Of a stretch of 64,000 bases of DNA, positions 18,417-28,099 are shown one piece after another; within the stretch, counting starts at the first letter, position 1; every line of letters begins with the position of its first letter. Source of the stretch: Pinirhizobacter soli (GTDB lineage Bacteria; Pseudomonadota; Gammaproteobacteria; Xanthomonadales; Rhodanobacteraceae); the NCBI RefSeq assembly GCF_015905305.1, contig NZ_JADZLQ010000002.1, positions 496,001 to 560,000 of the forward strand, written 5' to 3'. Below the pieces are notes generated by a model, which saw only the letters and a list, made by a program, of their open reading frames with translations, was not told the origin of the DNA and searched no databases. The position numbers and the translations under genes were made by a program.

Positions 18417-19114
18417 GGCGCGGTGCCGCCGACGAACCGGTAACCCACGCCGGCCTCGGTCTTCAGCCAGCGCGGCGCCGCGGCATCGTCGTTGAGCTTG
18501 TGCCGCAGGCGCCCCATGACGATGCGCAGGTAGTGGGTATCGCGCGCGTGCGTTGCGCCCCAGATTTCCCGCAGGAGCTGTTGCTGGGTGACTACCCGTC
18601 CGGCGTGGTGCAGCAGGTGCGCCAGCACGGCATATTCCTTGCGCGTGAGCGCCAGGGCAGCGCCATCGAGGAATACTTCGCGGCGAGCCAGGTCCACCAC
18701 CAGGTGGCCGTCGTCATAACGCGGGGGTGCAGCCGGTTCCGCACTGCGGTTGCGCAGGAGTACACGCAGGCGCGCCATCAGTTCCTGGATGCCGAAGGGC
18801 TTGGTCACGTAATCGTTGGCGCCGTGGTCCAGGGCGTGCACCTTCTCGCGTTCACCGTCGCGGACGCTCAGCATCAGCACCGGCACCTGGCTCCATTGGC
18901 GCAACTCGGCCAATACCTCGTGCCCATCGCGATCGGGCAAGCCGATGTCCAGGATCACCAGGTCCGGCTGCTGGGTGGCCGCCTGGGCCAGGCCTTCCTC
19001 GGCCGTGGCGGCGGTGACCACGGTATAACCTTCCGCGCGCAGGCCGATGTCGAGGAACCGCCGGATCTGCGGTTCATCGTCGATCACCAGGATCCTTGCT
19101 GCAGAACCGCTCAT
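18413..19114 (-). CDS. kdpE: Potassium-responsive response regulator KdpE
   Basis: A 233-residue OmpR-family regulator that activates the kdp operon on potassium limitation. The receiver contains VIDDEPQIRRFL, the phospho-acceptor Asp in LVILDIGLPDRDG and VTKPFGIQEL; the DNA-binding domain contains LTRKEYAVLAHLLHHAGRV, the KdpE-like EIWG block and HYLRIVMGRLRHKLND. The start at 19114 overlaps the kdpD stop by 4 bp, so kinase and regulator are coupled. The 3' end overlaps the convergent kinase gene by 4 bp. Confidence 0.95.
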   Translation of the reverse strand: MSGSAARILVIDDEPQIRRFLDIGLRAEGYTVVTAATAEEGLAQAATQQPDLVILDIGLPDRDGHEVLAELRQWSQVPVLMLSVRDGEREKVHALDHGANDYVTKPFGIQELMARLRVLLRNRSAEPAAPPRYDDGHLVVDLARREVFLDGAALALTRKEYAVLAHLLHHAGRVVTQQQLLREIWGATHARDTHYLRIVMGRLRHKLNDDAAAPRWLKTEAGVGYRFVGGTAP

Positions 19115-21768
19115 GTCTTGGATTGCGGGGGCTCGCCCAGGGGAAGCATGATCCGCATGGTGGTCCCCCCGCCGTTCCCGGGCAAGGCCTCGACGCTTCC
19201 CCCGTGCGCGCCGATCATGCCCTGGCAGATGGCAAGGCCAAGCCCGGTGCCCTGCTTGGCCCGGTCGCCGCGGGATACGGAGTAAAACATGTCGAAAATA
19301 CGCGTACGTTCTTCCTCGGGAATACCCGGGCCATGGTCGACCACGTCCACGCGCCACCAGCCATCGACCACCGACGCGCGCACCTGCACCGCTTCGCCCG
19401 GCGGCGAGAACCTGGCTGCGTTTTCCAGCACGTTGAACAAGGCCTGCTCCACCAGCGCCGGGTGGACATGCAACAGCGCCTCGCCCTGCACGGCATCGGC
19501 CACCACGCGCACCTCGGGGAAGGATTTGCGCACCCGCGACACGGCCGATGCCACGACATCCGCGCCATCGATCCAGTCACGGGCGAGCTTCAACCCTCCA
19601 TGGCCCAGCCGGGTCATGTCCAAGAGGTTCTGGATGTAACGGTCCAGGCGCTCGCCCTCGCCCAGGATGGCCTGCAGCAATTCCCGGCGCTCGGCAGGCG
19701 GGATCTTGTCTTCGTAACCGAGCAACGTGCCCGCTGAACCGATCATCGAGGCCAGTGGGGAGCGCAGGTCGTGCGATACCGAAGACAGCAGCGCGTTGCG
19801 CAGCCGTTCGGTCTCGCCCTGCACCCTTGCGCCTTCCAGTTCATCGGCCAGGCGTGCGCGTTCGAGCGCCTGGCCGATGTCCTGCGTCATTGAAAGAGCC
19901 AGGCTCCGGCGGTCGGGGTCGGGCGCGGTGGTGGCGGCATCGAAGCGCAGGGCCACGACGCCCGCGGTGGAGCCTTCGCCGGCCAATGGCAGGATCCAGC
20001 ACGAGGCCGCATTGATGGTATCGGTATAACGACCGGCCGCCTCGCCGTGACGTTCGCACCATTCGGCGGCAGCGATGTCCTGTGGCGACAGGGCCATGTC
20101 GTGCGGTGCGCCGGCGGCCACGTGCAGGTTGTTGTCGTCGCCTCGCAGCAGCAGCGCCGCCTCGCATTCCAGGGCACGCGCCAATGCCAGCGCACCGACA
20201 CGGCGAATCGCCGCGCCATCGGTGCTGGTGGACAAGGCCTGGCCCAGCGCCAGCAAGGCGCGGGCCTGGGCGTGTGCGCCGCGCAACGACTGCACCTGCA
20301 GGGCGAGCCGGGTGGCAAGTCCGCTGCACACCAGTGCGGCCACCAGGAACAACACCACCGCAAGCACATCGTCGACGTTGGCGATGGCAAGTGTGTAACG
20401 GGGTGGAGCGAAGAAAAAGTTGTAGCCGAGGAAGCACAGCACGGCGGTGTATACCGCCACTGCCATGCGTGTGCGCACGGCCACCACCAACACGGCGGTC
20501 AGGAAAATCAGCGCAAGATTCGCCACCGAAAGGAAGCGGTCCAGGACAAAGGCGATGGCGAAGGCCACCAGCGTGGCGATGGTGGCGTAGGCGTATTCAC
20601 GCGCCTTGCCCCAGCCCCCGGGCAATTGCAGGCGACGACGCCTGGTTTGCACCGTAACCGGCGTTGCCACGATAGTCACTTCAAGGTGCGAGCCTTCGCG
20701 AAGCAGGCGCTGGGTAAGCGAACGGCCCAGCATGCGTGCGATGGGACGCTCGCGCGTGCGCCCGACCACCACCTGGCCGACGCCCTCGCGATCGGCATGG
20801 GCCAGCAATTCCCCGGCGATGTCGTGCCCGCGCAACACCACCACTTCGCCGCCAAGGCTACGTGCCAGGCGCATGGCCGACTCCAGCCGCTCACGGCGCG
20901 CAGGATCGATGCCCGCGCCCGTCTCGACATGGGCCACGCCCCAGGGCGCGCCGCGCCTTTCAGCGATGCGCCGCACCATCCGCACCAGGTATTCACTTTG
21001 TCCCTGGCCATCGATGGCAGCCAGCACACGGCGGCGTACCGGCATGCTGCCGCCCCGCGCGAGCATGTGCTCGCGCAGGTCGCTATCGACGTGCCGGGCA
21101 ATGGTGTCCAGCGCCAGTTCGCGCAGCGAGGCCAGGTTGGTCGGCGAGAAGAATGCATCCAGCGCCAGCGCCGCGGTGTCGGGCACGTACACCTTGCCCT
21201 GCCGCAGGCGGCCGATCAGTTCGCGGGGCGGAAGATCCACCAACACGATGTCACGGGCACGCTCCAAGAACGCATCAGGCACTGTTTCGCGCACGGTCAC
21301 GCCGGTGATCCGTGCCACCTGGTCGTTCAGGCTCTCCAGGTGCTGAACGTTCATCGCGGTATAAACCTCGATGCCGGCCTCGAGCAGTTCCGCGATGTCC
21401 TGCCAGCGTCGCTCATGGCGCACGCCGGGGACATTGCGATGGGCAAGCTCGTCGACCAGGATCACCGCCGGCTTGCGGGCGAGTGCCGCATCCAGGTCGA
21501 ACTCCTCGAAACGGCGGTCGCGGTAGTCCACCTCACGACGGGGCAGGACGGGCAGCCCTTCCAGCAGGGCTGCCGTCTCGGCACGGCCGTGGGTCTCCAC
21601 CAGCCCCACCACCACGTCGATCCCGGACCGCTTCAATTCCCGCGCGGCCGAAAGCATGGCGAAGGTCTTGCCCACGCCCGGTGCTGCGCCCAGGAATATC
21701 TTCAGGCGGCGTTCCCCGGACACCTGCAACACGGCGTCGGCCCGGGCATCTCGAACTGGCTGGATCAT
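19111..21768 (-). CDS. kdpD: Sensor histidine kinase KdpD
   Basis: An 885-residue membrane kinase sensing potassium or turgor. Domain order is standard: the N-terminal KdpD domain with Walker A (GAAPGVGKT, about 27-35) and the VVVGLVETHGR block, a universal-stress-like domain (about 250-370), four closely spaced membrane helices (about 390-490), a GAF-like domain, then HisKA with LSSVSHDLRSPLASMIG and the ATPase domain with NVLENAARFSPP and GTGLGLAICQGMIGAHGG. It phosphorylates KdpE. It lies 25 bp downstream of kdpC in the same operon. Confidence 0.96.
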   Translation of the reverse strand: MIQPVRDARADAVLQVSGERRLKIFLGAAPGVGKTFAMLSAARELKRSGIDVVVGLVETHGRAETAALLEGLPVLPRREVDYRDRRFEEFDLDAALARKPAVILVDELAHRNVPGVRHERRWQDIAELLEAGIEVYTAMNVQHLESLNDQVARITGVTVRETVPDAFLERARDIVLVDLPPRELIGRLRQGKVYVPDTAALALDAFFSPTNLASLRELALDTIARHVDSDLREHMLARGGSMPVRRRVLAAIDGQGQSEYLVRMVRRIAERRGAPWGVAHVETGAGIDPARRERLESAMRLARSLGGEVVVLRGHDIAGELLAHADREGVGQVVVGRTRERPIARMLGRSLTQRLLREGSHLEVTIVATPVTVQTRRRRLQLPGGWGKAREYAYATIATLVAFAIAFVLDRFLSVANLALIFLTAVLVVAVRTRMAVAVYTAVLCFLGYNFFFAPPRYTLAIANVDDVLAVVLFLVAALVCSGLATRLALQVQSLRGAHAQARALLALGQALSTSTDGAAIRRVGALALARALECEAALLLRGDDNNLHVAAGAPHDMALSPQDIAAAEWCERHGEAAGRYTDTINAASCWILPLAGEGSTAGVVALRFDAATTAPDPDRRSLALSMTQDIGQALERARLADELEGARVQGETERLRNALLSSVSHDLRSPLASMIGSAGTLLGYEDKIPPAERRELLQAILGEGERLDRYIQNLLDMTRLGHGGLKLARDWIDGADVVASAVSRVRKSFPEVRVVADAVQGEALLHVHPALVEQALFNVLENAARFSPPGEAVQVRASVVDGWWRVDVVDHGPGIPEEERTRIFDMFYSVSRGDRAKQGTGLGLAICQGMIGAHGGSVEALPGNGGGTTMRIMLPLGEPPQSKT

Positions 21769-21793
21769 GCGTGGTCGACCCGGTGCGAAGGCA

Positions 21794-22369
21794 TTACTTT
21801 ACCGCGCTGTCGAGCGCCATGTTCAGCGCCAGCACGTTCACGCCCGGCTCGCCGAACAGCCCCCACTGGCGGCCGCGCGTGGCACCGGCGATGAGTTCAT
21901 CCACGCGGTCGCGCGGAAGGCCTCTCGCACGCGCCACGCGCCCGGCCTGGTACTCGGCGGCAGCCGGGCTGATCTCCGCGTCCAATCCACTGCCCGACGC
22001 CGTGACCAGGTCCACCGGAACCTGGGCGGTGTTACCAGGATCGGCGGCGCGCAGCGCGGCGATGCGATCGGATGCCGCCTTGGCCAGGGCGGGGTTGGTG
22101 GGACCCAGGTTCGAAGGCGACGACGCCGTCGCGGTATAGGGCGCCGGAGCCGTGGCGGACAGACGCCCCCAGAAATACTTCGGGCTGGTGAACGACTGGC
22201 CGATTAGCGCCGAGCCGATCGGCCGGCCGTTCTTCACGATCAGGCTCCCATCGGCCTGTGACGGAAACAGCACCTGCGCCAAACCCGTCACCACCAATGG
22301 ATACGCGATGCCGGTGATCACGGTCATCAACAACAGCATGACCAACGCGTTGCGAATAAGCCTGCTCAT
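21794..22369 (-). CDS. kdpC: Potassium-transporting ATPase subunit KdpC
   Basis: A 191-residue single-pass inner-membrane subunit of the KdpFABC complex. One membrane helix occupies about residues 9-30 ([21 protein letters not shown]). The family blocks [33 protein letters not shown] and [10 protein letters not shown] are present. KdpC stabilises the complex and helps nucleotide binding by KdpB. In most bacteria kdpC follows kdpB directly; here a porin gene and a small ORF separate them. Confidence 0.96.
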   Translation of the reverse strand: MSRLIRNALVMLLLMTVITGIAYPLVVTGLAQVLFPSQADGSLIVKNGRPIGSALIGQSFTSPKYFWGRLSATAPAPYTATASSPSNLGPTNPALAKAASDRIAALRAADPGNTAQVPVDLVTASGSGLDAEISPAAAEYQAGRVARARGLPRDRVDELIAGATRGRQWGLFGEPGVNVLALNMALDSAVK

Positions 22370-22379
22370 GATGACTACC

Positions 22380-23819
22380 TCAGTAATGCAGAATGGCGTC
22401 GACCAGGGCAGTCACTTGGCTGCTCTTTTGGCCGGCGTTGTAGGCTGGGAAATCATAGGCGTGCTCGTAGCGAAGCTCCGGGCGAATTTCCAGATCCTGC
22501 GACACCCAATGCGTCAAACCAATCGTATGGCTGGAATACCGCGTCGCGTACCCGGTGCGTTGACCCTGTTCGTCGTTATAGAACTCGTTGCGAATCGAGA
22601 TCATGTTGTGCGGATTGAGCTCGATGTTGAAGTAGTTCACGATGCCAAATGCCGGGTTATGGCCGGTCGGGAAATTCGGCGCCTCGCCCAACGGATAACC
22701 CGGCACGCCCAAGGGCGCGCCCTGTTGATCGCGCACGTAAATGCGATAAGCCTCGGTCAGCATGTGCACGTTGTGGCTGAAACGATGACCCCAGGTCAGC
22801 ACGAATTCCTGCAGATTGTTATAGGTCTGCTTGGATTTGTTGTACGACTCCACACACGGATACAGCATGTCGTTGTTGGACGCCGACACCCAACGCACAC
22901 AACCTTGCACGCTCAAACGACTGGTGCTGTCCCAGAACGCCGAATCATCGCCGCCGTGCACGCCAAACTGCACCGTCCACTGATCGTTGAGCTTGGTCGT
23001 GGTGATAATGCCGGTGTTGGTATACGCATCGACCGTGTAGAGAATGGAGTGCGTCAACAGATAGTTTTGCGGCGAGAACTGCGCCTCGATATCCGGGATG
23101 GACAGATAACGACCCATGGTTATCTGCATGCCCTGCGCCACCCAGGGAATGTACAGGTCGACATACCAGATCATCGGATCGTTGCCGTAGAGCTTACCCG
23201 GCAACGGACTGTTTGAATTGGGATGGTTGAGTAACTGGTCGCTGGTGACACCCTTCATGGTGGTGAAGTGGTAGTCGTAGCCATACAGGTCGTCGAAGTG
23301 AAAGCCCCAGTCCAGATGATCGGTCTGAACCGTGTCGGGCAAACGCTCAATTCGCAACAGCGCCTGATCAAACTCCACGCGATTGGGGCGCGTGGCGTAG
23401 GAAAGCGGATAGTTGGAAAAACTCGATGAGCTTACATTGGCTGACGGATTGATCCAGCCATAAACCTCGATACGGTTGTCCTGCATCCAGTGGCCCACCT
23501 TGGTACAGGCGAGCGCTTTCTCCAGTGGATACTGCGAGTTTGTGTCAGGCACACCAATCGGATTGTCGACGCCGCCGAGCTGCCACTCAGACGATGGGAA
23601 AGGCATCGAATCAAAGGGGGAATCCATGCCGCGACGCGCTGGTGCTGGCGCATTCGGATCGGCCGGCTGGGCATCCTCGCGATAGGCGGCGACCAGTCGC
23701 GAGCCGAAGCCCTTCGAACAATCGGCGCTGCCGGTAGCGGGTGCATCGTCGCTGGCCATGGCCTGGCCGGCCGGGAGGGCCAGCAGCAGTGCGAGGGCCA
23801 GCAGCTTCTTGTGGTACAT
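22380..23819 (-). CDS. Outer-membrane beta-barrel porin (OmpL-like) inside the kdp operon
   Basis: A 479-residue protein with a signal peptide (residues 1-21, [19 protein letters not shown]). The mature part is rich in alternating aromatic and polar residues with segments such as [20 protein letters not shown] and [18 protein letters not shown], typical of the putative beta-barrel porin family called BBP2 or OmpL-like. It would be a passive outer-membrane channel; its place between kdpB and kdpC, 10 bp before kdpC, suggests potassium passage under limitation. Its base composition is visibly less GC-rich than the flanking kdp genes. The ATG at 23819 is chosen because the signal peptide starts there. 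Confidence 0.82.
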   Translation of the reverse strand: MYHKKLLALALLLALPAGQAMASDDAPATGSADCSKGFGSRLVAAYREDAQPADPNAPAPARRGMDSPFDSMPFPSSEWQLGGVDNPIGVPDTNSQYPLEKALACTKVGHWMQDNRIEVYGWINPSANVSSSSFSNYPLSYATRPNRVEFDQALLRIERLPDTVQTDHLDWGFHFDDLYGYDYHFTTMKGVTSDQLLNHPNSNSPLPGKLYGNDPMIWYVDLYIPWVAQGMQITMGRYLSIPDIEAQFSPQNYLLTHSILYTVDAYTNTGIITTTKLNDQWTVQFGVHGGDDSAFWDSTSRLSVQGCVRWVSASNNDMLYPCVESYNKSKQTYNNLQEFVLTWGHRFSHNVHMLTEAYRIYVRDQQGAPLGVPGYPLGEAPNFPTGHNPAFGIVNYFNIELNPHNMISIRNEFYNDEQGQRTGYATRYSSHTIGLTHWVSQDLEIRPELRYEHAYDFPAYNAGQKSSQVTALVDAILHY

Positions 23820-23845
23820 GACTTCGATTCCTGGTGCGTTGACTG

Positions 23846-24022
23846 TCAAATGCCGGCGTAGCCGCCGAGTTCGTATTCATCCTGGACGCTCAATGCCTGG
23901 ATGCCCGGCGCTGGCGCTACTTTCAGCAGGCGCGCCTCGTGCATCAGCGGATCATTGGCAGCGTTGTCCAGTTCTGCTTCCTGGGTGTCGTTCAAGGAAA
24001 ACCTGATCAGGTGGGTAAGCAC
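23846..24022 (-). CDS. Possible 58-residue protein between kdpB and the porin gene
   Basis: An ORF below usual length cut-offs, starting with GTG at 24020-24022 and ending at 23846. The product begins MLTHLIRFSLNDTQEAELDN and ends DEYELGGYAGI; it is soluble-looking and acidic, with no signal peptide. By hand count about three quarters of its codons end in G or C, as expected for a real gene here. It starts 34 bp after the kdpB stop and ends 26 bp before the porin start, filling the gap exactly. GAGG lies about 11 bases before the GTG. I do not recognise the family. Confidence 0.5.
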   Translation of the reverse strand: MLTHLIRFSLNDTQEAELDNAANDPLMHEARLLKVAPAPGIQALSVQDEYELGGYAGI

Positions 24023-24056
24023 GTTCTCATTGCCTCGATGCTTGGGAAAAGGGGGA

Positions 24057-26123
24057 TCACGCCGCGCCGATGGCGACGAGGATCAGGTCGATCAACTTGA
24101 TGCCAAGGAACGGCGCGACGATGCCGCCCAGGCCATAGACAAGCAGGTTCCGCCGCAACAGCGCATCGGCGCCGAGTGCGCGGTATTTCACGCCACGCAG
24201 TGCCAGCGGTATCAACACGATGATGATCAGCGCGTTGAAGATCACCGCCGACAGGATCGCGCTCTGGGGCGTGGCCAGGTGCATCACGTTGAGCGTATTG
24301 AGCGCCGGATACGTGGTGGCGAACGCGGCCGGGATGATCGCGAAGTACTTGGCGATATCGTTGGCCAGCGAGAACGTGGTGAGCGCTCCGCGGGTAATCA
24401 GCAACTGTTTGCCGATCTCCACCACCTCGATCAGCTTGGTGGGGTCTGAATCCAGGTCCACCATGTTGCCGGCCTCGCGGGCCGCCTGGGTGCCGGTGTT
24501 CATCGCCACGGCAACGTCGGCCTGGGCCAGCGCCGGAGCGTCGTTGGTACCATCGCCGCACATGGCCACCAGGCGGTTCTCGGCCTGGATGTCACGGATC
24601 AGCTTCAGCTTGGCCTCGGGCGTGGCTTCGGCGAGGAAATCATCGACGCCCGCTTCGGCGGCAATGGCCGCGGCGGTCAGGGGGTTGTCACCGGTCACCA
24701 TCACCGTACGGATACCCATGCGCCGCATCTGCGCAAAGCGCTCCTTGATGCCAGGCTTGACGATGTCCTTCAGCTCCACCACGCCAAGGGCACGTGCACC
24801 CTCCACCACCACCAGCGGCGTGGCGCCGCGACGGGCGACTTCCTCGGCCTGGCGGGCGACGCGCGGCGGCAGGTGGCTGCCATTGGCGTCCAGGTAACGG
24901 CCCACCGCATCGATGGCACCCTTGCGGATATGCCTGTCGCCGATGTCTACGCCGCTCATGCGCGTCTGGGCGGTAAAGGGTACGTACACCGCGTTGGTGA
25001 TCACGCGCTCGGTAAGGCCGAACGCTTCCCGGGCCAGGGCGAGCACGCTGCGTCCTTCGGGCGTGTCGTCGGCCAGCGAGGCCAGCAAAGCCACTTCGGC
25101 CAGCGTCTGCGCCTGAACGTCCGGTGCCGGATGGAAGGCCACGGCCTGGCGGTTGCCGAGCGTGATGGTGCCGGTCTTGTCCAGCAGGAGCACGTCGACG
25201 TCGCCAGCGGCTTCCACGGCACGGCCGGAGGTGGCGATCACATTGGCGCGGATCATGCGATCCATGCCGGCGATGCCGATGGCCGAAAGCAGCGCGCCGA
25301 TCGTGGTGGGGATCAGGCACACCAGCAGCGCAATGAGCACCGTGAGCGTGATCGGCTCGCCGGCATGGGCTACCTGCACGCTGTAGATCGAGTATGGCAG
25401 CAAGGTGGCACAGGCCAGCAGGAAGATCAGCGTGAACTTCGCCAGCAGGATGGTGAGCGCGATCTCGTTCGGCGTCTTGCGCCGGCTGGCGCCTTCCACC
25501 ATGGCGATCATGCGGTCCAGGAAGCTCTCGCCGGGATTGCTGGTGATGCGCACCACCAGCCAATCGGACAGCACCTTGGTACCGCCCGTCACCGCACTGC
25601 GGTCACCGCCGGACTCACGGATCACCGGTGCGGACTCACCGGTGATGGCGCTTTCGTCCACGCTGGCGGTTCCGGCCACCACCTCGCCGTCGCCCGGCAG
25701 GTATTCCCCGGCCTCGACCAGCACCATGTGGCCGGTGCGCAGGTCCGTTGACGGGGTATAGGTCACCTGCGCGTCACGCAGGGGAGTCTCCACCCGCTTG
25801 GCGATCAGTTCCTTGCGCGAGCCACGCAGGGCGTTGGCCTGGGCCTTGCCACGCCCTTCGGCCAGCGCCTCGGCGAAGTTGGCGAACAGCAGCGTGAACC
25901 ACAGCCATGCGCTTACGGCGAAGGAAAACCCCGAAGGCACTTCCCGGTGGCCGGAGAGGCCTGCAACCCAGATCAGGGTGGTGAGGATGCTGCATACCAG
26001 CACCACGAACATCACCGGGTTGCGGAACTGCATCCGCGGCGACAGCTTACGGAACGCATCCAGCACGGCGGTGCGGACCAGGGCGCGATCGAACGCGCGA
26101 TTGGGAAGGGTGGCGGACGTCAT
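24057..26123 (-). CDS. kdpB: Potassium-transporting ATPase subunit KdpB
   Basis: A 688-residue P-type ATPase subunit that powers KdpA. The phosphorylation motif [11 protein letters not shown] is intact near residue 315. The actuator motif TGES, the nucleotide-binding domain, [14 protein letters not shown] and the hinge motif [19 protein letters not shown] are all present, with membrane helices at the expected places. The start is 3 bp after the kdpA stop, indicating coupling. Confidence 0.98.
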   Translation of the reverse strand: MTSATLPNRAFDRALVRTAVLDAFRKLSPRMQFRNPVMFVVLVCSILTTLIWVAGLSGHREVPSGFSFAVSAWLWFTLLFANFAEALAEGRGKAQANALRGSRKELIAKRVETPLRDAQVTYTPSTDLRTGHMVLVEAGEYLPGDGEVVAGTASVDESAITGESAPVIRESGGDRSAVTGGTKVLSDWLVVRITSNPGESFLDRMIAMVEGASRRKTPNEIALTILLAKFTLIFLLACATLLPYSIYSVQVAHAGEPITLTVLIALLVCLIPTTIGALLSAIGIAGMDRMIRANVIATSGRAVEAAGDVDVLLLDKTGTITLGNRQAVAFHPAPDVQAQTLAEVALLASLADDTPEGRSVLALAREAFGLTERVITNAVYVPFTAQTRMSGVDIGDRHIRKGAIDAVGRYLDANGSHLPPRVARQAEEVARRGATPLVVVEGARALGVVELKDIVKPGIKERFAQMRRMGIRTVMVTGDNPLTAAAIAAEAGVDDFLAEATPEAKLKLIRDIQAENRLVAMCGDGTNDAPALAQADVAVAMNTGTQAAREAGNMVDLDSDPTKLIEVVEIGKQLLITRGALTTFSLANDIAKYFAIIPAAFATTYPALNTLNVMHLATPQSAILSAVIFNALIIIVLIPLALRGVKYRALGADALLRRNLLVYGLGGIVAPFLGIKLIDLILVAIGAA

Positions 26124-26126
26124 AAA

Positions 26127-27821
26127 TCAATGCCCCGCGGCAGCTTGGAGGTGTTCGGCGATCGGCCCAAGGGCCAGTGCCGGCAGGAAGGTGAGCGCGC
26201 CGACGACGACCACGATGCAGGCCAGCAGCACCACGAACAGCGGCGTATGGGTGCGCAAGGTGCCGGCCGAAGGCGGTACGTGGCGCTTGGCGGCAAGGGA
26301 GCCGGCCATGGCCAGCATGGCGATCGCCAGCGGGAAGCGCGCCAGGAACATGCAAACGGCCAGCAGGATGTTCCAGAACGGCGTGGTGGCGGAAAGCCCA
26401 CCGAACGCGCTGCCGTTGTTGTTCGAAGCCGAACTCACCGCATAGAGAATTTCGCTGAAGCCATGGGCGCCGGGGTTACTGACCGCAGCGGTACCCGCCG
26501 GCACCAACACAGCGATCGCCGTACCGATGGTGACCAGCGCGCACGGCACAAGCACCGCCAGGCTCGCCATCTTCATTTCGTAGGCTTCGATCTTCTTGCC
26601 CAGGTACTCAGGCGTGCGGCCCACCATCAGGCCGGCGATGAACACCGCGACGATGGCGAAGGCGAGCATGCCGTACAGGCCCGAACCCACGCCGCCGAAC
26701 ACCACCTCGCCCAGCTGCATCAGCCACATCGGGATCAGGCCACCGAGCGGGGTAAGCGAGTCGTGCGCGGCATTCACCGCGCCGCATGAAGCGGCCGTGG
26801 TGATGGCGGCGAAGAGACCGGACGCCGCGATGCCGAAGCGCGTCTCCTTGCCTTCCATGTTGCCGCCCGATTGCAGCGCCGAGGCCTGCCCGTCCACGGC
26901 CAGCCCATGCAGCGCCGGATTGCCCGCCTGTTCGGCGGCCACCAGGCCCACGGCAAGGGGAATGAAGATCATGAGCATCGTGGCGAGGATCGCCCAGCCC
27001 TGGCGCTTGTCACCCACCATGCGGCCAAAGGTCAGGCACAGGCCGCCGGGAATCAGGAAGATCACCAGCATCTCGATGAAGTTGGAAAGCCCCGTGGGGT
27101 TCTCGAACGGGTGGGCCGAGTTGGCATTGAAGAACCCGCCGCCATTGGTGCCCAGCTGCTTGATCGCCACCTGCGATGCCGCCGGTCCCATCGGCAGCAC
27201 CTGGCTGCCTGCATCGACATAGGCATGGAAATTCTGCACCACGCCCTGAGAAACCAGTACCAGCGCCATCACCAGAGACAGCGGCAGCAACACATAAAGC
27301 GTGCAACGGGTGATATCCACCCAGAAATTGCCGATGCCCGATGCACCGCGGCGTGCAAAACCACGCACCACTGCCACCAGTACGGCGATGCCCGTGGCGG
27401 CCGACATGAAGTTCTGCACGGCCAATCCGAGCATCTGCGTCAGGTAGCTCATGGTGGATTCGCCGGCATATGCCTGCCAGTTGGTATTGGTTGCAAAGCT
27501 CACCGCGGTGTTCATCGCCAAATCGGCGGACGGCGCCACGAAATGCTGCGGGTTCAGCGGCAGCACGCCCTGGAGTCGCTGCAGGGCATATAGCAGCAGC
27601 ACCCCCGCCATGTTGAAGAACAGCATGGCCAGCGCGTAACGCTTCCAGCTCATGTCCTCGGCCGGCTCAATGCCGCAGGCGCCGTAGAAAATGCGCTCGA
27701 AGCGATTGCCGCCGCGGCGGTTATCGTCGAAAACAAAGGCCATGTAGCGGCCCATGGGCGCCACCAGTACCAGCAATACGGCCAGGAACACGGCGACCTG
27801 CATCAGTGCATTGGCAGTCAT
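26127..27821 (-). CDS. kdpA: Potassium-transporting ATPase subunit KdpA
   Basis: A 564-residue multi-pass subunit that selects and binds K+ and is related to the Trk/Ktr channel superfamily. Selectivity-loop wording is visible in NTNWQAYAGEST, LGTNGGGFFNANSAHPFENP and SSASNNNGSAFGGL. The start codon at 27819-27821 overlaps the kdpF stop codon (ATGA), which fixes the start and indicates translational coupling. Confidence 0.97.
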   Translation of the reverse strand: MTANALMQVAVFLAVLLVLVAPMGRYMAFVFDDNRRGGNRFERIFYGACGIEPAEDMSWKRYALAMLFFNMAGVLLLYALQRLQGVLPLNPQHFVAPSADLAMNTAVSFATNTNWQAYAGESTMSYLTQMLGLAVQNFMSAATGIAVLVAVVRGFARRGASGIGNFWVDITRCTLYVLLPLSLVMALVLVSQGVVQNFHAYVDAGSQVLPMGPAASQVAIKQLGTNGGGFFNANSAHPFENPTGLSNFIEMLVIFLIPGGLCLTFGRMVGDKRQGWAILATMLMIFIPLAVGLVAAEQAGNPALHGLAVDGQASALQSGGNMEGKETRFGIAASGLFAAITTAASCGAVNAAHDSLTPLGGLIPMWLMQLGEVVFGGVGSGLYGMLAFAIVAVFIAGLMVGRTPEYLGKKIEAYEMKMASLAVLVPCALVTIGTAIAVLVPAGTAAVSNPGAHGFSEILYAVSSASNNNGSAFGGLSATTPFWNILLAVCMFLARFPLAIAMLAMAGSLAAKRHVPPSAGTLRTHTPLFVVLLACIVVVVGALTFLPALALGPIAEHLQAAAGH

Positions 27822-27910
27822 TCGAACCACTCCGGCCGCAGCAGGGCCACCACGAGGTACACGCACAGAAAGAGCGCGACCAGGGCCGCGATCACGTAAA
27901 CGAGGGTCAT
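27818..27910 (-). CDS. kdpF: Potassium-transporting ATPase subunit KdpF
   Basis: A 30-residue single-helix peptide, MTLVYVIAALVALFLCVYLV and then VALLRPEWF at the end. The C-terminal ALLRPE-x-F is the KdpF signature, and the position directly before kdpA with a 4-bp overlap confirms it. KdpF stabilises the KdpFABC complex in the membrane. Confidence 0.93.
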   Translation of the reverse strand: MTLVYVIAALVALFLCVYLVVALLRPEWFE

Positions 27911-27923
27911 GGGGAAAGTCCCG

Positions 27924-28019
27924 TCAGGAAGAACGCCGCATCAGGCGTTCGCAAACCAGCAAGAAGCCGATCGTTGCGGCAAAAAGCACGATGGGTATGG
28001 CGATATAGAGGATGTCCAT
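27924..28019 (-). CDS. 31-residue single-helix membrane peptide heading the kdp operon
   Basis: A short ORF starting with ATG at 28017-28019. The product MDILYIAIPIVLFAATIGFL continues LVCERLMRRSS: one hydrophobic helix followed by a basic end. It lies 13 bp before kdpF. Small peptides of similar design (helix then C-x-R-L) precede kdpF in several bacteria as I recall, but have no established function. It may be an extra regulatory or assembly subunit of the Kdp complex. Confidence 0.68.
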   Translation of the reverse strand: MDILYIAIPIVLFAATIGFLLVCERLMRRSS

Positions 28020-28099
28020 GCCGCGTATTTTCCCGGCCATCCCGTAAGTTCGGTGCAACAGGCGGCAGCAGCCGCATAAAATTGTCGTAAAAAAGCCGC
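28020..28099 (-). promoter_or_regulatory. Probable kdp operon promoter and KdpE-binding region
   Basis: The 80 bp between the end of the exporter gene and the first kdp-operon ORF must contain the operon promoter. Read on the minus strand, 28074-28097 has two T-runs separated by about one half-turn (TTTTTTACGACAATTTTATG), resembling the T-rich KdpE sites known from enteric bacteria. The match is by eye only. Confidence 0.45.

Noticed and set aside
20047-21894. Plus-strand ORF of 615 codons opposite kdpD
   Set aside because: KdpD on the other strand is complete with all motifs; the antisense product is His/Gln/Arg-rich without any family signature.
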